A stretch of DNA of 64,000 bases from Luteimicrobium album (GCF_030161555.1 NZ_BSUK01000001.1:1674001-1738000), one strand, 5' to 3'. Shown: positions 16,479 through 26,405, counted from the stretch's first letter. Numbers and translations: made by a program. Notes: generated by a model not told the origin, from the sequence alone.

Positions 16479-17554
16479 GAAAGACGACATGGCACCTCGG
16501 TGCACGGCGGACGGTAGGGGCAAGCGTGGGCGGACTGGTGCTCGCGGCAGCGGCTCTGACGGGCGCCGTCGGGACGGTTGCCCTCGGCGCGGGCACCGCT
16601 GTGGGGCACGGGTCGACGTCGCACGCCGCGTCACGCTGTGCGCCCGGGCTGGCCGCAGGCACCCAGGACGTGCCCGTGACCTACGGCGGGGCGACGTACC
16701 AGGTGCGCGTCCACGTGCCGGCGTCGGCGGCACGGACGGCCGCGCACCACGGCTCGGGCGGCCGATCCGGCGGGCCGGCGCTCGTGCTCGACCTCCACGG
16801 GTCCGGCGCCGACGGTGCGGCGCAGTCCGCGATCAGCGGCTTCGACTCCTTGTCCGACGCGAAGGGCTTTGTGGTGGCCGACCCCACCGCAGCGATCGCC
16901 CTGAACGGCGGTTGGGCGTGGAACGTGCCGGGAGTCCCGACCACGGCGGGCCAGCTGCCGCCCGCGGACGCGCGCGACGACGTCGGCTTCCTCAGCGCCG
17001 TCGCCACCCAGGTCGGCGCTAGGGCCTGCGCGGACCCCGACAAGGTCTACGCGACCGGGTACTCCGGCGGCGCACGCATGGCGTCGGCCCTCGCGTGCGA
17101 GCGGTCCGACCAGTTCGCGGCGGTCGGGACGGTCGCCGGGCTGCGGGCCGGGCGCCCGTCGCCGCTCGACACGAGCGTGCCCGACGTCGCGGACTGCCGC
17201 CCGTCGCGTCCCGTTCCCGTGGTCGAGTTCCACGGCGACGCCGACTACACCAACCCGTACCAGGGCAGCACCGACCTGCGCTGGGGCTACGCCGTGCCCG
17301 TCGCGGTGCAGACCTGGGCGCGGCTCGACGGCTGCCGGGTCGGGCCGTCGTCGACGGCGGTGAGCGAGCACGTCACACGGTTCGCCTACTCGCGCTGCGA
17401 CGGTCGCGCGGACGTCGAGCTCTACCGGGTCTCGGGCGGCGGTCACACCTGGCCCGGGACGACGGCGGACCAGTCGGAGAACGGGACGGTCACGCAGGAG
17501 ATCAGCGCGAGCGCGCTCCTATGGGACTTCTTCGCGGCGCACCCCCGTCGCTGA
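16475..17554 (+). CDS. Secreted CE1/PHB depolymerase-like esterase (LpqC type)
   Basis: 359 residues from ATG 16475, overlapping the GH5 stop (ATGA), with AAGGGAG ahead. A signal peptide (VGGLVLAAAALTGAVGTVAL) is followed by an alpha/beta-hydrolase domain. The nucleophile Ser197 is in ATGYSGGARMA, a likely acid in FHGDADYTNPY near 253, and His324 in VSGGGHTWPG. This is the poly-hydroxybutyrate depolymerase/feruloyl and acetyl-xylan esterase group. Coupling to a mannanase gene suggests that it removes acetyl or other ester decorations from mannan, opening the chain to the GH5 and GH26 enzymes. That substrate is inference. Confidence 0.85.
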   Translation: MRKTTWHLGARRTVGASVGGLVLAAAALTGAVGTVALGAGTAVGHGSTSHAASRCAPGLAAGTQDVPVTYGGATYQVRVHVPASAARTAAHHGSGGRSGGPALVLDLHGSGADGAAQSAISGFDSLSDAKGFVVADPTAAIALNGGWAWNVPGVPTTAGQLPPADARDDVGFLSAVATQVGARACADPDKVYATGYSGGARMASALACERSDQFAAVGTVAGLRAGRPSPLDTSVPDVADCRPSRPVPVVEFHGDADYTNPYQGSTDLRWGYAVPVAVQTWARLDGCRVGPSSTAVSEHVTRFAYSRCDGRADVELYRVSGGGHTWPGTTADQSENGTVTQEISASALLWDFFAAHPRR

Positions 17555-17567
17555 CCGCAGACCACCG

Positions 17568-17598
17568 GAGCCCGGCCCCCAATCGGGGGGCCGGGCTC
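17568..17598 (+). terminator. Strong intrinsic-type hairpin after the esterase
   Basis: A perfect 13-bp stem (17568-17580 with 17586-17598) closes a 5-nt AATCG loop, 14 bp after the esterase stop. The stem is very GC-rich. There is no long T tract, as is usual in high-GC actinobacteria. It ends the GH5-esterase transcript. Confidence 0.85.
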
Positions 17599-17801
17599 TG
17601 ATCACGATGTCGATCAGACCCGCGGCCCTCGACGTGGTACCCCAGAAGCGACTGCGAGTGCTAGTGGATCCGGCCGATTCATGGTCCTGGGTGATCGAAA
17701 CCGCGCCAGGATGGGCGCGCTCGTCACGGGCGTGCCGTGGTGAGGCGAGAAGGCGGCCGGGGGCCGGCGCGCGGGTACGGGTGTCTTGGAAGGAAACGGT
17801 G

Positions 17802-18005
17802 ATGACGACTACGACTGGCGCAGTGGTTCGTGACGCCGAGCCGGAGGACGTCGGCGCGATCTGCAGGTACGGGGAGACCGTGATTCCTTCGCACTACGGG
17901 CCGTTGATCGGCGCTGAAGCGGCACAAGCCCAGGTGCGCCGGTGGTGGAACGAGACCTACGTCCCCGGCTCGTGCGTATCCTCAGCAGGTGGCGACGTTG
18001 GCTGA
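17802..18005 (+). pseudogene. Truncated GNAT acetyltransferase remnant
   Basis: From ATG 17802 the frame encodes 67 residues. The first 50 or so (VVRDAEPEDVGAICRYGETV then IPSHYGPLIGAEAAQAQVRR) match the first third of a GNAT N-acetyltransferase. It then stops, lacking the acetyl-CoA-binding motif (R/Q-x-x-G-x-G/A) and the C-terminal strands. The start of the next gene lies inside its end. This is a deletion remnant, not a frameshift, because no later frame supplies the rest. Base composition here is somewhat less GC-rich than the neighbouring mannan genes. Confidence 0.65.
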
Positions 18006-18941
18006 GGCATACGTTCGGTGGGCCGACCTCGAGGCGTATGGGTCCTCACCCTCTACGACGACTGGGCGCGATCGATCGCCGCCGACGACCACGTTCGGGA
18101 ACTCGTCGAGGCGCTACCGGCAGGAAAGCGCCAACCCAACCTCGTCTTCGCGGCCGCACGCATGGTCGGCATTCCTCTCGCGCCGTACGAACAGGTCCGG
18201 GACTGGTTCGTCGAGCGCTGGGGAGCGCTCGCGACGGTCGCGCTCGAACGTGCGACCCAGACGAACGAGGCGGCGCGGTGTGCTGTGCTCCTGCAGGCTC
18301 TGGCGAAGCTAGACGGGCCGCTGGCTCTGGTCGAGGTGGGCGCCTCTGCGGGGCTGTGTCTCTACCCTGACCGTTACTCCTACCGGTATCGCTCTCCGGG
18401 CGCGACGATCGCGCTCGATCCGCCGGACGGCCCTTCGTCGGTCGTCATCGACTGCGCGGTCGACGACCCGGCACAAATTCCTGCCACCCTGCCTCAGGTC
18501 GTGTGGCGCGCGGGGATCGATCTCAACCCCCTCGACGTGACCGATCCAGACGACGTCGCCTGGCTCCAGACACTGATCTGGCCAGAGCATGACGACCGTC
18601 GCGAACGACTGCGGGCTGCGTGCGCGATCGCCGCCCTCGATCCGCCGCATCTGGTTCGAGGGGATCTACTGAACGATCTTGACCCCCTTCTCGACGACAG
18701 GCCCGCCGACGCGCACCTCGTTGTCTTCCACAGTGCGGTCCTGGTCTACGTCGACCCCTCGTCCAGGGAACGATTTATCGCACGGATGCGGTCCCTGGAC
18801 GGGACATGGGTAGCCAACGAGGGAGCCGGGGTCCTGCCATCGTCGAGCGGCCTGCCCCACGATGGACGGACCGTGCTCTCCATCGACGACGTCCCCGTAG
18901 CCAGGACGCACCCTCATGGGCGCAGCATCACCCACTTGTAA
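17989..18941 (+). CDS. DUF2332 family protein
   Basis: About 317 residues from GTG 17989 (VATLAEAYVRWADLEAYGSSP). After one missing C in the CCC at 18049-18051 it continues as LYDDWARSIAADDHVRELVE. The family is recognised from PNLVFAAARMVGIPLA, LVEVGASAGLCLYPDRYSYRY, GIDLNPLDVTDPDDVAWLQT and VFHSAVLVYVDP. DUF2332 members are uncharacterised; the GASAGL segment recalls a nucleotide or SAM-binding loop. It is fused to the edge of a truncated acetyltransferase, and its wording (more TCG, GAT and CTA codons than neighbours) suggests later arrival in the locus. It is unlikely to belong to mannan use. Confidence 0.75.
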
Positions 18942-19139
18942 CTTGTTAGGAAACGATCACTTCTGACCCGCCGGCTGGTGTCGGTGGCACGCCGGATGAC
19001 GGCCTGAAGAAGATCGTGGATGGCGGCGTCGGATGCTCTCCCCGTCCCCTCGTCGTGTGGGCGCTCGCCCGCCCAGGGCTTCGCCGCGGATACGCTGACC
19101 GTGGTCGGGGCGCGAGGCCCGTCCGACGACGAGCGGAGA

Positions 19140-20176
19140 GTGAGCGACACGGTGGCCCGGATCACGATCTCGGACATCGCACGCCGTGCCGGCGTGTCCA
19201 CGGGCGCTGTGTCGTACGCGCTCAACAACCGGCCGGGCGTCTCGCGCGAGACCCGGGAACGGATCCTGGCGGTCGCGTCGGAGCTGGGCTGGCAGCCGTC
19301 GTCCGCGGCGCGCTCCTCTCGGGCGCGAAGACCGAGACCGTCGGCCTGGTCCTCGCCCGCGACCCGTCGACGCTCGGCGTCGAGTCGTTCTACATGCAGT
19401 TCATCGCGGGCATCGAGTCCGAGCTCGAGAAGCGGTCGTACGGCCTGCTGCTCCAGGTGGTCCCGACGCTCGACGTCGAGCTCGCGACCTACCGCACGTG
19501 GCGCGCCGCGCGCCGCGTCGACGGGGTCGTGTGCGTCGACCCGCGCATCGACGACCCCCGTGTCGCGCTCCTGTCGGAGCCGGACGCGCTCCCCGCCGTC
19601 GTCGTCGGGGACCCGACCCTCGCGAACGGCCTCATGAACGTGTGGACCGACGACGCCGCCGCGATCCGCGAGTCCGTGCGGTACCTCCACGCGGTGGGCC
19701 ACCGGAGGATCGCGCGCGTCGCCGGCGTCGAGGGCTACGGCCACACGCTGATCCGTGACGACGCGTTCCGGGACGAGACGGAGCGCCTGGGGGTGCGCGG
19801 GTACGTGGCCCGGACGGACTACACCCCGGACCAGGGCGCCGCCGCGACGCGGTCGCTGCTCACGTCGGGCGAGGCCGACCGTCCGACGGCGTTCATCTAC
19901 GACAACGACGTGATGGCGCTCGCGGGGCTCGGGGTCGCGAGCGAGCTGGGCGTGCGCGTCCCGGACGAACTGTCGATCATCGCGTGGGACGACTCGCCGC
20001 TGTGCGCGGCGACCTATCCCCGGCTGTCGGCGCTCAGCCACGACGTGACGCGCTACGGCGCGCACGTGGCCCGCCGGCTCTTCGACGCCGTCGACGGCAA
20101 GCCGAAGGCGAGCTTCCTCGACTCGACGCCGGTGCTGCGCCCGCGCGGCACGACGGCCCCCGTCCCCGCGAGGTAG
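19140..20176 (+). CDS. LacI family repressor of the mannan locus
   Basis: About 345 residues. Start candidates are GTG 19140 and GTG 19152 (VARITISDIARRAGVSTGAV), both near GGAGAG at 19135-19140. The HTH reads ISDIARRAGVSTGAVSYALNNRPGVSRETRERIL, with the hinge helix lying next to the frame break at 19313-19320, where one base appears lost. The periplasmic-binding-like domain follows (GLVLARDPSTLGVESFYMQF, GHRRIARVAGVEG, TAFIYDNDVMALAGLGVA, IIAWDDSPLC). It sits directly upstream of the sugar importer and is the best candidate for binding the three TGAAGCGGTTAAGT sites, with a manno-oligosaccharide as likely inducer. Confidence 0.85.
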
Positions 20177-20200
20177 TACGGCCGCCGGTCTACCTCGCGG
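20166..20200 (+). terminator. Hairpin overlapping the LacI stop codon
   Basis: CCGCGAGGTAG (20166-20176) and CTACCTCGCGG (20190-20200) form a perfect 11-bp stem with a 13-nt loop. The stem includes the LacI TAG stop. It should end LacI transcription before the importer promoter. Confidence 0.75.
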
Positions 20201-20241
20201 ATCGTGATCCGACCGTGATCGACCGGTCTTGACGCGCGCAA

Positions 20242-20255
20242 ACTTAACCGCTTCA
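20242..20255 (-). promoter_or_regulatory. Mannan-regulon operator upstream of the sugar importer
   Basis: ACTTAACCGCTTCA is the exact reverse complement of the 14-mer found in the GH30 and GH5 promoters. It lies between LacI and the binding-protein gene, 165 bp before the start at 20420. A TTGACG hexamer is at 20229-20234. A short hairpin (CCGCTGA-CCTT-TCAGCGG, 20305-20322) and a weaker look-alike, ACTTAAGCGTT, near 20344 lie further down the leader. Confidence 0.7.
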
Positions 20256-20419
20256 CTAGTCCCATCATGACAACGGTGACACCAGCGACGCACAGAGGCA
20301 TCGACCGCTGACCTTTCAGCGGACTCCTCAGGCGAGTGGTGCTACTTAAGCGTTCTACCGTCGGCGCGGCCGACGGGTCGACGACGACACGTCAACGACG
20401 ACAGGAAGCAGGACACGAC

Positions 20420-21760
20420 ATGACCACACGACGGATCCTCGCGGCGGGCGTCACCGCCGCGGCGGTCGCGCTGACGCTGACCGCGTGCGTGGGCGGCGGG
20501 GGCGGTGCCTCCGGCGGCGACGACACGAAGGCTGCCACCGACGCCTTCCAGGGCGACGTCAAGGGGACCATCACGGTCCTCACCAACCGGACCGACCTCG
20601 TCAAGACGACGCTCGCGGACTACGCCAAGCAGTTCGAGGCCAAGTACCCCGGCACGACCGTGAAGTTCGAGGCGATCACCAACTACGAGGACGACGTCAC
20701 CATCCGCCTCAACTCGCACAACTACGGCGACGTCCTCCTGGTGCCGAACAAGGTCACCAAGGACCAGCTCCCGCAGTTCTTCGAGCCGCTCGGCACGGTC
20801 GACGAGCTCGGCAAGACGTACCGGTTCATCAACGCGCAGGCGTACAACGACAACGTCTACGCGCTGTCGACGTTCGGCACCGCGCAGGGCTACGTCCTCA
20901 ACGCGAAGGTCTGGAAGGACGCGGGTATCACTGCCCCGCCCAAGACCACCGACGAGCTCCTCCAGGACCTCCAGGCCATCAAGGACAAGACCAAGGCGAC
21001 GCCGTACTACACGAACTACGCCGACGGCTGGCCGCTGTCGAACTGGCAGAACAACGCCGGCGCGATCAACGGCCCCGACGCCACGAAGATCCGTGACGCC
21101 GACGACTCGCCGTGGGACTCGGGCAAGGAGCAGTACCAGATCGACGGCCTGCTCTACGACATCGTCCACCAGAAGCTGTCCGAGGCCGACCCGACGACGA
21201 CCAACTGGGAGGAGTCGAAGAACCTCCTCGGCACGGGGAAGATCGCGATGATGCAGCTCGGCTCGTGGGCCGCGCCGCAGATGCAGGACGCGGCCGTGAA
21301 GTCCGGCGCGTCGAAGGACGACATCGCCTTCTGGCCGATGCCCTTCCAGAAGGACGGCAAGTTCCAGTCGATCATCGGCAGCGACTACACGGTCGGCATC
21401 AGCAAGTACTCGAAGAACAAGGCGACCGCGAAGGCGTGGCTCGACTGGTTCGAGAACGAGTCCGGGTTCGCGCAGCTCAACGGCGGGATCCCCGCGAACA
21501 AGGACGGGGCGATGCCCGACATCCTCAAGCCGTTCCAGGACTTCGGGGTGGACCTCGTCGAGCTCAACCCGGCGCCCAAGGGCCAGGAGACGCTCGACAC
21601 CGACATCCAGAACGCGTCGCAGATCGACCTCCAGGGGCCGAACTACCGCAAGCAGATGATCGACGTCGCGCGTGGCGCGGCGAAGGGCGACAAGGACTCG
21701 TTCTTCGCGGACCTCAACAAGCGCTGGGCCGCGGCCCGGGCGCAGGTCGCCACCCAGTAG
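20420..21760 (+). CDS. Sugar ABC transporter substrate-binding lipoprotein
   Basis: 446 residues from ATG 20420 behind AGGAAGCAGGA. A lipoprotein signal ends in the lipobox LTLTAC followed by a GGGGGASGG spacer. The mature protein is a family 1 solute-binding protein: ITVLTNRTDLVKTTLADYAKQFEAKYPGT, EAITNYEDDVTIRLNS, an Asn/Trp-rich sugar site (NYADGWPLSNWQNNAG) and MMQLGSWAAPQM. It should capture manno-oligosaccharides released by the exported mannanases and hand them to the two permeases. No ATPase is encoded here, so a shared MsiK-type ATPase elsewhere is expected, as is usual in actinobacteria. Confidence 0.9.
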   Translation: MTTRRILAAGVTAAAVALTLTACVGGGGGASGGDDTKAATDAFQGDVKGTITVLTNRTDLVKTTLADYAKQFEAKYPGTTVKFEAITNYEDDVTIRLNSHNYGDVLLVPNKVTKDQLPQFFEPLGTVDELGKTYRFINAQAYNDNVYALSTFGTAQGYVLNAKVWKDAGITAPPKTTDELLQDLQAIKDKTKATPYYTNYADGWPLSNWQNNAGAINGPDATKIRDADDSPWDSGKEQYQIDGLLYDIVHQKLSEADPTTTNWEESKNLLGTGKIAMMQLGSWAAPQMQDAAVKSGASKDDIAFWPMPFQKDGKFQSIIGSDYTVGISKYSKNKATAKAWLDWFENESGFAQLNGGIPANKDGAMPDILKPFQDFGVDLVELNPAPKGQETLDTDIQNASQIDLQGPNYRKQMIDVARGAAKGDKDSFFADLNKRWAAARAQVATQ

Positions 21761-21777
21761 CCCACACCGTCCGAGGC

Positions 21778-21831
21778 GGCGTGCGTCCGGGGCTCTTCCG
21801 GGCGCACGCCGCGGCCGCCGTGCCGGCGGCC
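21778..21831 (+). terminator. Double hairpin between binding protein and permeases
   Basis: Stem 1 pairs 21778-21790 with 21798-21810 (13 bp, one T-G wobble, 7-nt loop). Stem 2 pairs GGCCGCCG at 21813-21820 with CGGCGGCC at 21824-21831. Such structures after a binding-protein gene usually stabilise its mRNA or partly terminate transcription, giving more binding protein than permease. Confidence 0.65.
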
Positions 21832-21878
21832 GCAGAACCACCCCGACGTCGTCGACGTCCGACCGAGAGGTCCCCACC

Positions 21879-22832
21879 ATGGCTGCACTCGAGGAGACGG
21901 TCGCCGCACCCCGCGTGGCGCCGTCCCGCCGCGGGCGACGCCGGGGGAGCCACGACACGCTGTCCCGCCACGGCTGGCGGATCACCCCGTGGCTCTTCCT
22001 GCTCGTCCCGGTCGCGTTCCTGGTCACGTTCACCTACGTGCCCGTCTTCAACATGTTCGGCTACAGCTTCACGTCGTGGGACGGCCTCGACGCGAAGATG
22101 CCGTTCGTCGGGCTCGACAACTACGTCAAGCTCTTCACCGAGCCGTCGCTCTTCCGCGTCTTCGTGGTGAGCCTCTTCTACCTGGTCGGCTCGGTCGTCC
22201 AGCTCGTGCTGGCGCTCTACTTCGCGACGATCCTCAGCTTCAAGACCCGGCTGCGGAACCTCTTCAAGGGGATCATCTTCTTCCCCTACCTCATCAACGG
22301 CGTCGCGATCAGCCTGATCTTCCTGTTCTTCTTCCGGCCGGGCGGGACCCTCGACTCGGTCCTCGGGCTGGTCGGGATCCACGACACGCCCCAGTGGCTC
22401 GGCAATCCGGACATCGCGAACTGGTCGCTCGCGGGCACGTCGGTGTGGCGGTACCTGGGTCTGAACTTCGTGCTCTTCCTCGGCGCGATCCAGTCGGTGC
22501 CCGCGGAGCTCTACGAGGCGGCGGACCTCGACGGCGCGACCTCGTGGCACAAGTTCCGCTACATCATCGCGCCGAGCATCCGCCAGATCCTCGTGCTCAC
22601 GATGATCCTGTCGGTCTCCGGGTCGCTGTCCGCATTCGAGATCCCGTACATCATGACCGGCGGCGCGAACGGGACGATGACGTTCGTCATCCAGACCCTC
22701 AACACCGCCTTCAACTTCCGGCAGGTCGGCCTCGCGAGCGCCATGGCCGTCGTCCTGCTGCTGATCGTGCTGCTCGTCGCCGCGATCCAGCGCACGGTCT
22801 TCCCCGAGCAGAAGAAGGAGGACCGCGCATGA
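21879..22832 (+). CDS. Sugar ABC transporter permease (MalF/UgpA type)
   Basis: 317 residues from ATG 21879. A basic N-terminus (SRRGRRRGS) precedes six membrane segments, beginning with ITPWLFLLVPVAFLVTFTYV near 40-60. The EAA loop reads ELYEAADLDGATSWHKFRYIIAPSI near 210-235, the contact site for the ATPase. The C-terminus overlaps the next permease by ATGA at 22829-22832. With its partner it forms the channel for oligosaccharides delivered by the upstream lipoprotein. Confidence 0.9.
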   Translation: MAALEETVAAPRVAPSRRGRRRGSHDTLSRHGWRITPWLFLLVPVAFLVTFTYVPVFNMFGYSFTSWDGLDAKMPFVGLDNYVKLFTEPSLFRVFVVSLFYLVGSVVQLVLALYFATILSFKTRLRNLFKGIIFFPYLINGVAISLIFLFFFRPGGTLDSVLGLVGIHDTPQWLGNPDIANWSLAGTSVWRYLGLNFVLFLGAIQSVPAELYEAADLDGATSWHKFRYIIAPSIRQILVLTMILSVSGSLSAFEIPYIMTGGANGTMTFVIQTLNTAFNFRQVGLASAMAVVLLLIVLLVAAIQRTVFPEQKKEDRA

Positions 22833-23776
22833 GCGCCCCGACCCTTCCCGCCCGCCCGACGACGCAGCCCGAGCCGGCGCCCGGAGTCCCGATCACCGGG
22901 GCCGACCGCGTCCGCGGCACGATCGCCCGCTGGCAGCGGGCGAGCAGCCCGGTGGCCGGACCCGTCGCGACGGTGCTGAAGTACCTGTCGCTGGTCGCGG
23001 CCTGCCTGTTCGCGATCACGCCGATCCTGACGATCCTCATGGCCTCGTTCAAGACCGACAAGGAGTACCGGACCTCAGGCCCGCTGACCCCGCCGAAGAA
23101 CTGGTTCAACGTCGACAACTTCGTCACCGCGTTCACCCAGGGCAACATGGTCCGCGGCTTCCTCAACACCCTGATCATCCTGGTGATCTCGGTGGTGGGG
23201 AGCGTGATCATCGGCGCCATGACGGCCTACGCGCTCGACCGCTTCCAGTTCCGGGGCAAGTGGCTCGTCGCGTTCGGCTTCCTCGTCGCCACGTTCGTGC
23301 CGGGCGTCACGACGCAGGTCGCGACCTACCAGGTCGTCAACGCGTTCGGGCTCGTCGGGACGCGCTGGTCCGCGATCGTCCTGTTCATGGGCACCGACAT
23401 CGTCTCGATCTACATCTTCCTGCAGTTCATGAAGTCGATCCCCCGCTCGCTCGACGAGGCCGCGATGCTCGACGGCGCGAACCGGCTGACGATCTTCACC
23501 CGCATCATCTTTCCCCTCCTGAAGCCCGCGATCGCTACCGTCGTGATCATCAAGGGCATCGCCGTCTACAACGAGTTCTACATCCCTTTCCTCTATATGC
23601 CGCAGCCCGATCTGCAGGTCATCTCGACCTCGCTCTTCGCGTTCAAGGGGCCTTTCGGTTCGCAGTGGCAGGTCATCTCGGCGGGCACGATCCTCGTGAT
23701 CGTCCCGACGCTGGTCGCCTTCCTCGCCCTGCAGCGGTTCATCTACAACGGCCTGACGTCTGGAGCCACCAAGTGA
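22829..23776 (+). CDS. Sugar ABC transporter permease (MalG/UgpE type)
   Basis: 315 residues from ATG 22829, overlapping the previous gene. About 50 cytoplasmic residues precede the first helix (YLSLVAACLFAITPILTILMAS), then the characteristic FKTDKEYR. The EAA motif is SLDEAAMLDGANRLTIFTRIIFPLLKP near 205-230. The end, ALQRFIYNGLTSGATK, is typical of MalG-like proteins. Its stop overlaps the GTG of the beta-mannosidase (GTGA at 23773), so import and intracellular cleavage are translated together. Confidence 0.9.
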   Translation: MSAPTLPARPTTQPEPAPGVPITGADRVRGTIARWQRASSPVAGPVATVLKYLSLVAACLFAITPILTILMASFKTDKEYRTSGPLTPPKNWFNVDNFVTAFTQGNMVRGFLNTLIILVISVVGSVIIGAMTAYALDRFQFRGKWLVAFGFLVATFVPGVTTQVATYQVVNAFGLVGTRWSAIVLFMGTDIVSIYIFLQFMKSIPRSLDEAAMLDGANRLTIFTRIIFPLLKPAIATVVIIKGIAVYNEFYIPFLYMPQPDLQVISTSLFAFKGPFGSQWQVISAGTILVIVPTLVAFLALQRFIYNGLTSGATK

Positions 23777-26360
23777 CGACCCTCTCGACCCTGTCCGCCC
23801 CCGCTCTCGTCCGGCGCGGGCTGCACGACGGCTGGACCGTCCGTGCCGTCGGCGGGCCCGTCGCGGGCGGGGTCGACGGGCGCTCCTACCCGGCGACGGT
23901 CCCCGGGTCGGTGCACACCGACCTCCTGGCGGCCGGCGCGATCCCCGACCCGTACCTCGACGACAACGAGGCGCTGCTCAAGTGGATCGGCCTGTGCGAC
24001 TGGGAGTACCGGACGACGTTCGCCTGGTCGCCCGACGACGGCGCCGACCGGCACGAGCTGGTCTTCGACGGACTCGACACGGTGGCGACCGTCGTCCTGA
24101 ACGGCACCGAGGTCGCACGCACGGCGAACATGCACCGCACCTACCGCTTCGAGGTGGGAGCGCTCCTGCGTGAGGGCAGCAACGACCTCGTCGTGAGGTT
24201 CGCCTCCCCGGTCCGGTACGCGGACGCGCAGAGCCTTGCGCTCGGCTACCGCCCGCAGGTCAACAAGCACCCGTTCAACGCGATCCGCAAGATGGCGTGC
24301 AGCTTCGGGTGGGACTGGGGGATCGACACCGCGTCGTCCGGCATCTGGCGCCCGGTGCGGCTCGAGTCGTGGCGGACGGCGCGCCTCGCGTCCGTGCGTC
24401 CCGTCGCGAGCGTGAGCACCGCGTCCGACGGCGCCACGACCGGCCACCTCGACGTGCACGTCGTCCTCGACCGGGCGACGTCCGAGGCCGGGCTCGTCGT
24501 CACGGTGACCGTCGGCGCCCCGGGCGAGCCGACCACGGTGTCGGCGACCGTCCCCGCGGGGACGAGCGACGTCGTCGTGCCCGTGGACGTCACGGACGTG
24601 GCGCTGTGGTGGCCGCGCGGGTACGGCGAGCAGCCGCTGTACGACGTGCGCGTCGAGGTCGCCCCCGAGGGGGCGCGGCGCTCGACCGGTGGGAGGGGCG
24701 CGTCGGCTTCCGCACCGTGCGGCTCGACACGCTGCCCGACGAGCTGGGCACGTCGTTCACGTTCGTCGTCAACGACCAGCCGGTGTGGGTCAAGGGCGCG
24801 AACTGGATCCCCGACGACGCGTTCCCGCACCGCGTGAACCGTGACCGGTACGCGGCCCGGATCGCCCAGGCGGAGGCGGCCAACATCAATCTGCTCCGCG
24901 TGTGGGGCGGCGGGATCTACGAGGCCGACGACTTCTACGACCTGTGCGACGAGCGCGGCATCCTCACGTGGCAGGACTTCCTGTTCGCCTGCGCGGCCTA
25001 CAGCGAGGACGACCCGCTGCGGTCGGAGGTCGAGGCTGAGGCCCGCGACAACGTCGCGCGCCTCATGCCGCACCCGAGCCTCGTGCTGTGGAACGGGTCG
25101 AACGAGAACGTCTGGGGCGTGCGGGTCTGGGGCTTCGAGAAGCGGCTCCAGGGGCGCTCGTGGGGGCTCGGGTACTACGAGGACCTGCTCCCGTCGGTCG
25201 TGCACGAGCTCGACCCGGGTCGTCCGTACTCGCCGTCGAGCCCGTGGTCGGGCGACCTGCCGATCCGCACCGACCTCGACCCGAACAGCCCCGACCACGG
25301 GTCGATGCACTCGTGGGAGCTGTGGAACCGCCAGGACTACCCGCACTACCGTGACGAGGTGCCGCGGTTCATGGCGGAGTTCGGCTGGCAGGGTCCGCCC
25401 GCATGGTCGACGCTCACGCGCGCGCTCCACGACGCCCCGCTGACCCCCGAGTCGCCCGGGATGCTGGTCCACCAGAAGGCGATGAGCGGCAACGACAAGC
25501 TCACCGACGGCCTCGTGGCGCACCTGCCCCTGCCCGACGACATGGGCGACTGGCACTGGGCCATGTCGCTCAACCAGGCCAACGCCGTGCAACTCGCCGT
25601 CGAGCACCTGCGGTCGTGGGCGCCGCGGAACATGGGCTCGGTGGTCTGGCAGCTCAACGACTGCTGGCCGGTCACGTCGTGGGCGGCGGTCGACGGCGAC
25701 GGGCACGCGAAGCCCCTGCTGCACGCGCTCGCGCACGCGCACGCCGACCGGCTGGTCACGGTCCAGCCGCGGGACGGCGGGCTCGCGGTCGTCGTCGTGA
25801 ACGACACGGCCGTGCCGTGGAGCGGCGACGTGGTGCTGCAGCGCCTGACGTTCGAGGGGCTCGAGGAGGACGCGACCAAGGTCGCGGTCGAGGTCGCGGC
25901 CCGCGGGACGGCCACCGTGGCGGTTCCCGCGGCGCTGGGGGCTCCCGGGGACCCGCGCGACGAGGTGCTCGTCGCGACGCTCGGCGAGCAGCGCGGGCTG
26001 TGGTTCTTCGCGGAGGCGCGCGACTCGGCGCTCGAGGCGCCCCGGCTTCAGGCACGGGCGGTCGCGGAGGGTGGCGCGTGGCGGGTGACCGTGACGGCCG
26101 AGAACCTCGTACGGGACCTCACGCTCCTCGCCGATGTCGTCGACCCGTCGCTCGAGGCGACGGACGGGCTCGTCACCCTCCTGCCGGGTGAGACGACCAC
26201 GTTCGACGTCCGGGTCCGCGACGCCGGCTTCGTCCCCGGTGCCGCGCTGCCACGGACCGGGTCGCGCGGTCGAGCGGCGGTCACGATCGACCCGTCCGAG
26301 CTGACCGGGCCGCGCGTGCTGCGGTCCGCGAACGACCTCGTGGCCCGGTGGGTCCGCTAA
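23773..26360 (+). CDS. Intracellular GH2 beta-mannosidase
   Basis: About 862 residues from GTG 23773, without a signal peptide. The N-terminal jelly-roll shows TVPGSVHTDLLAAGAIPDPY and CSFGWDWG, hallmarks of beta-mannosidase (MndA/ManB) in GH2. The catalytic barrel contains the acid/base Glu in LVLWNGSNEN and the nucleophile Glu in FMAEFGWQGPP, plus RVWGGGIYEADDFYDLCDE. The frame breaks at GGGGG 24669-24673; one added G gives EGGAALDRWEGRVGFRTV. It should release mannose from the non-reducing ends of imported manno-oligosaccharides, directly feeding the AGE-family enzyme downstream. Confidence 0.9.
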
Positions 26361-26381
26361 GGTTTCGACAGCGTTGTCACA

Positions 26382-26396
26382 CAACGAACCGTCAAG
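26382..26396 (+). promoter_or_regulatory. Palindrome in the GH2-AGE gap
   Basis: CGTTGT-CAC-ACAACG (26382-26396) is a perfect dyad 10 bp before the start codon at 26406, overlapping or just ahead of the ribosome-binding sequence AAGGAG. It may be a second regulator site or a small translational hairpin. It does not match the TGAAGCGG operator. Confidence 0.45.
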
Positions 26397-26405
26397 GAGT
26401 GGCGC

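Noticed and set aside
11316..16733. A 1805-codon open frame on the minus strand opposite the GH26 and GH5 genes
   Set aside because: It is an antisense shadow created by the extreme GC content: Arg/Gly/Val-rich with no domain, no ribosome site and complete overlap with genes that have clear catalytic motifs.
17607..17801. Extension of the acetyltransferase remnant upstream to 17607
   Set aside because: The upstream codons show no GNAT similarity. The ATG at 17802 follows GGAAGGAAAC and begins the recognisable domain.
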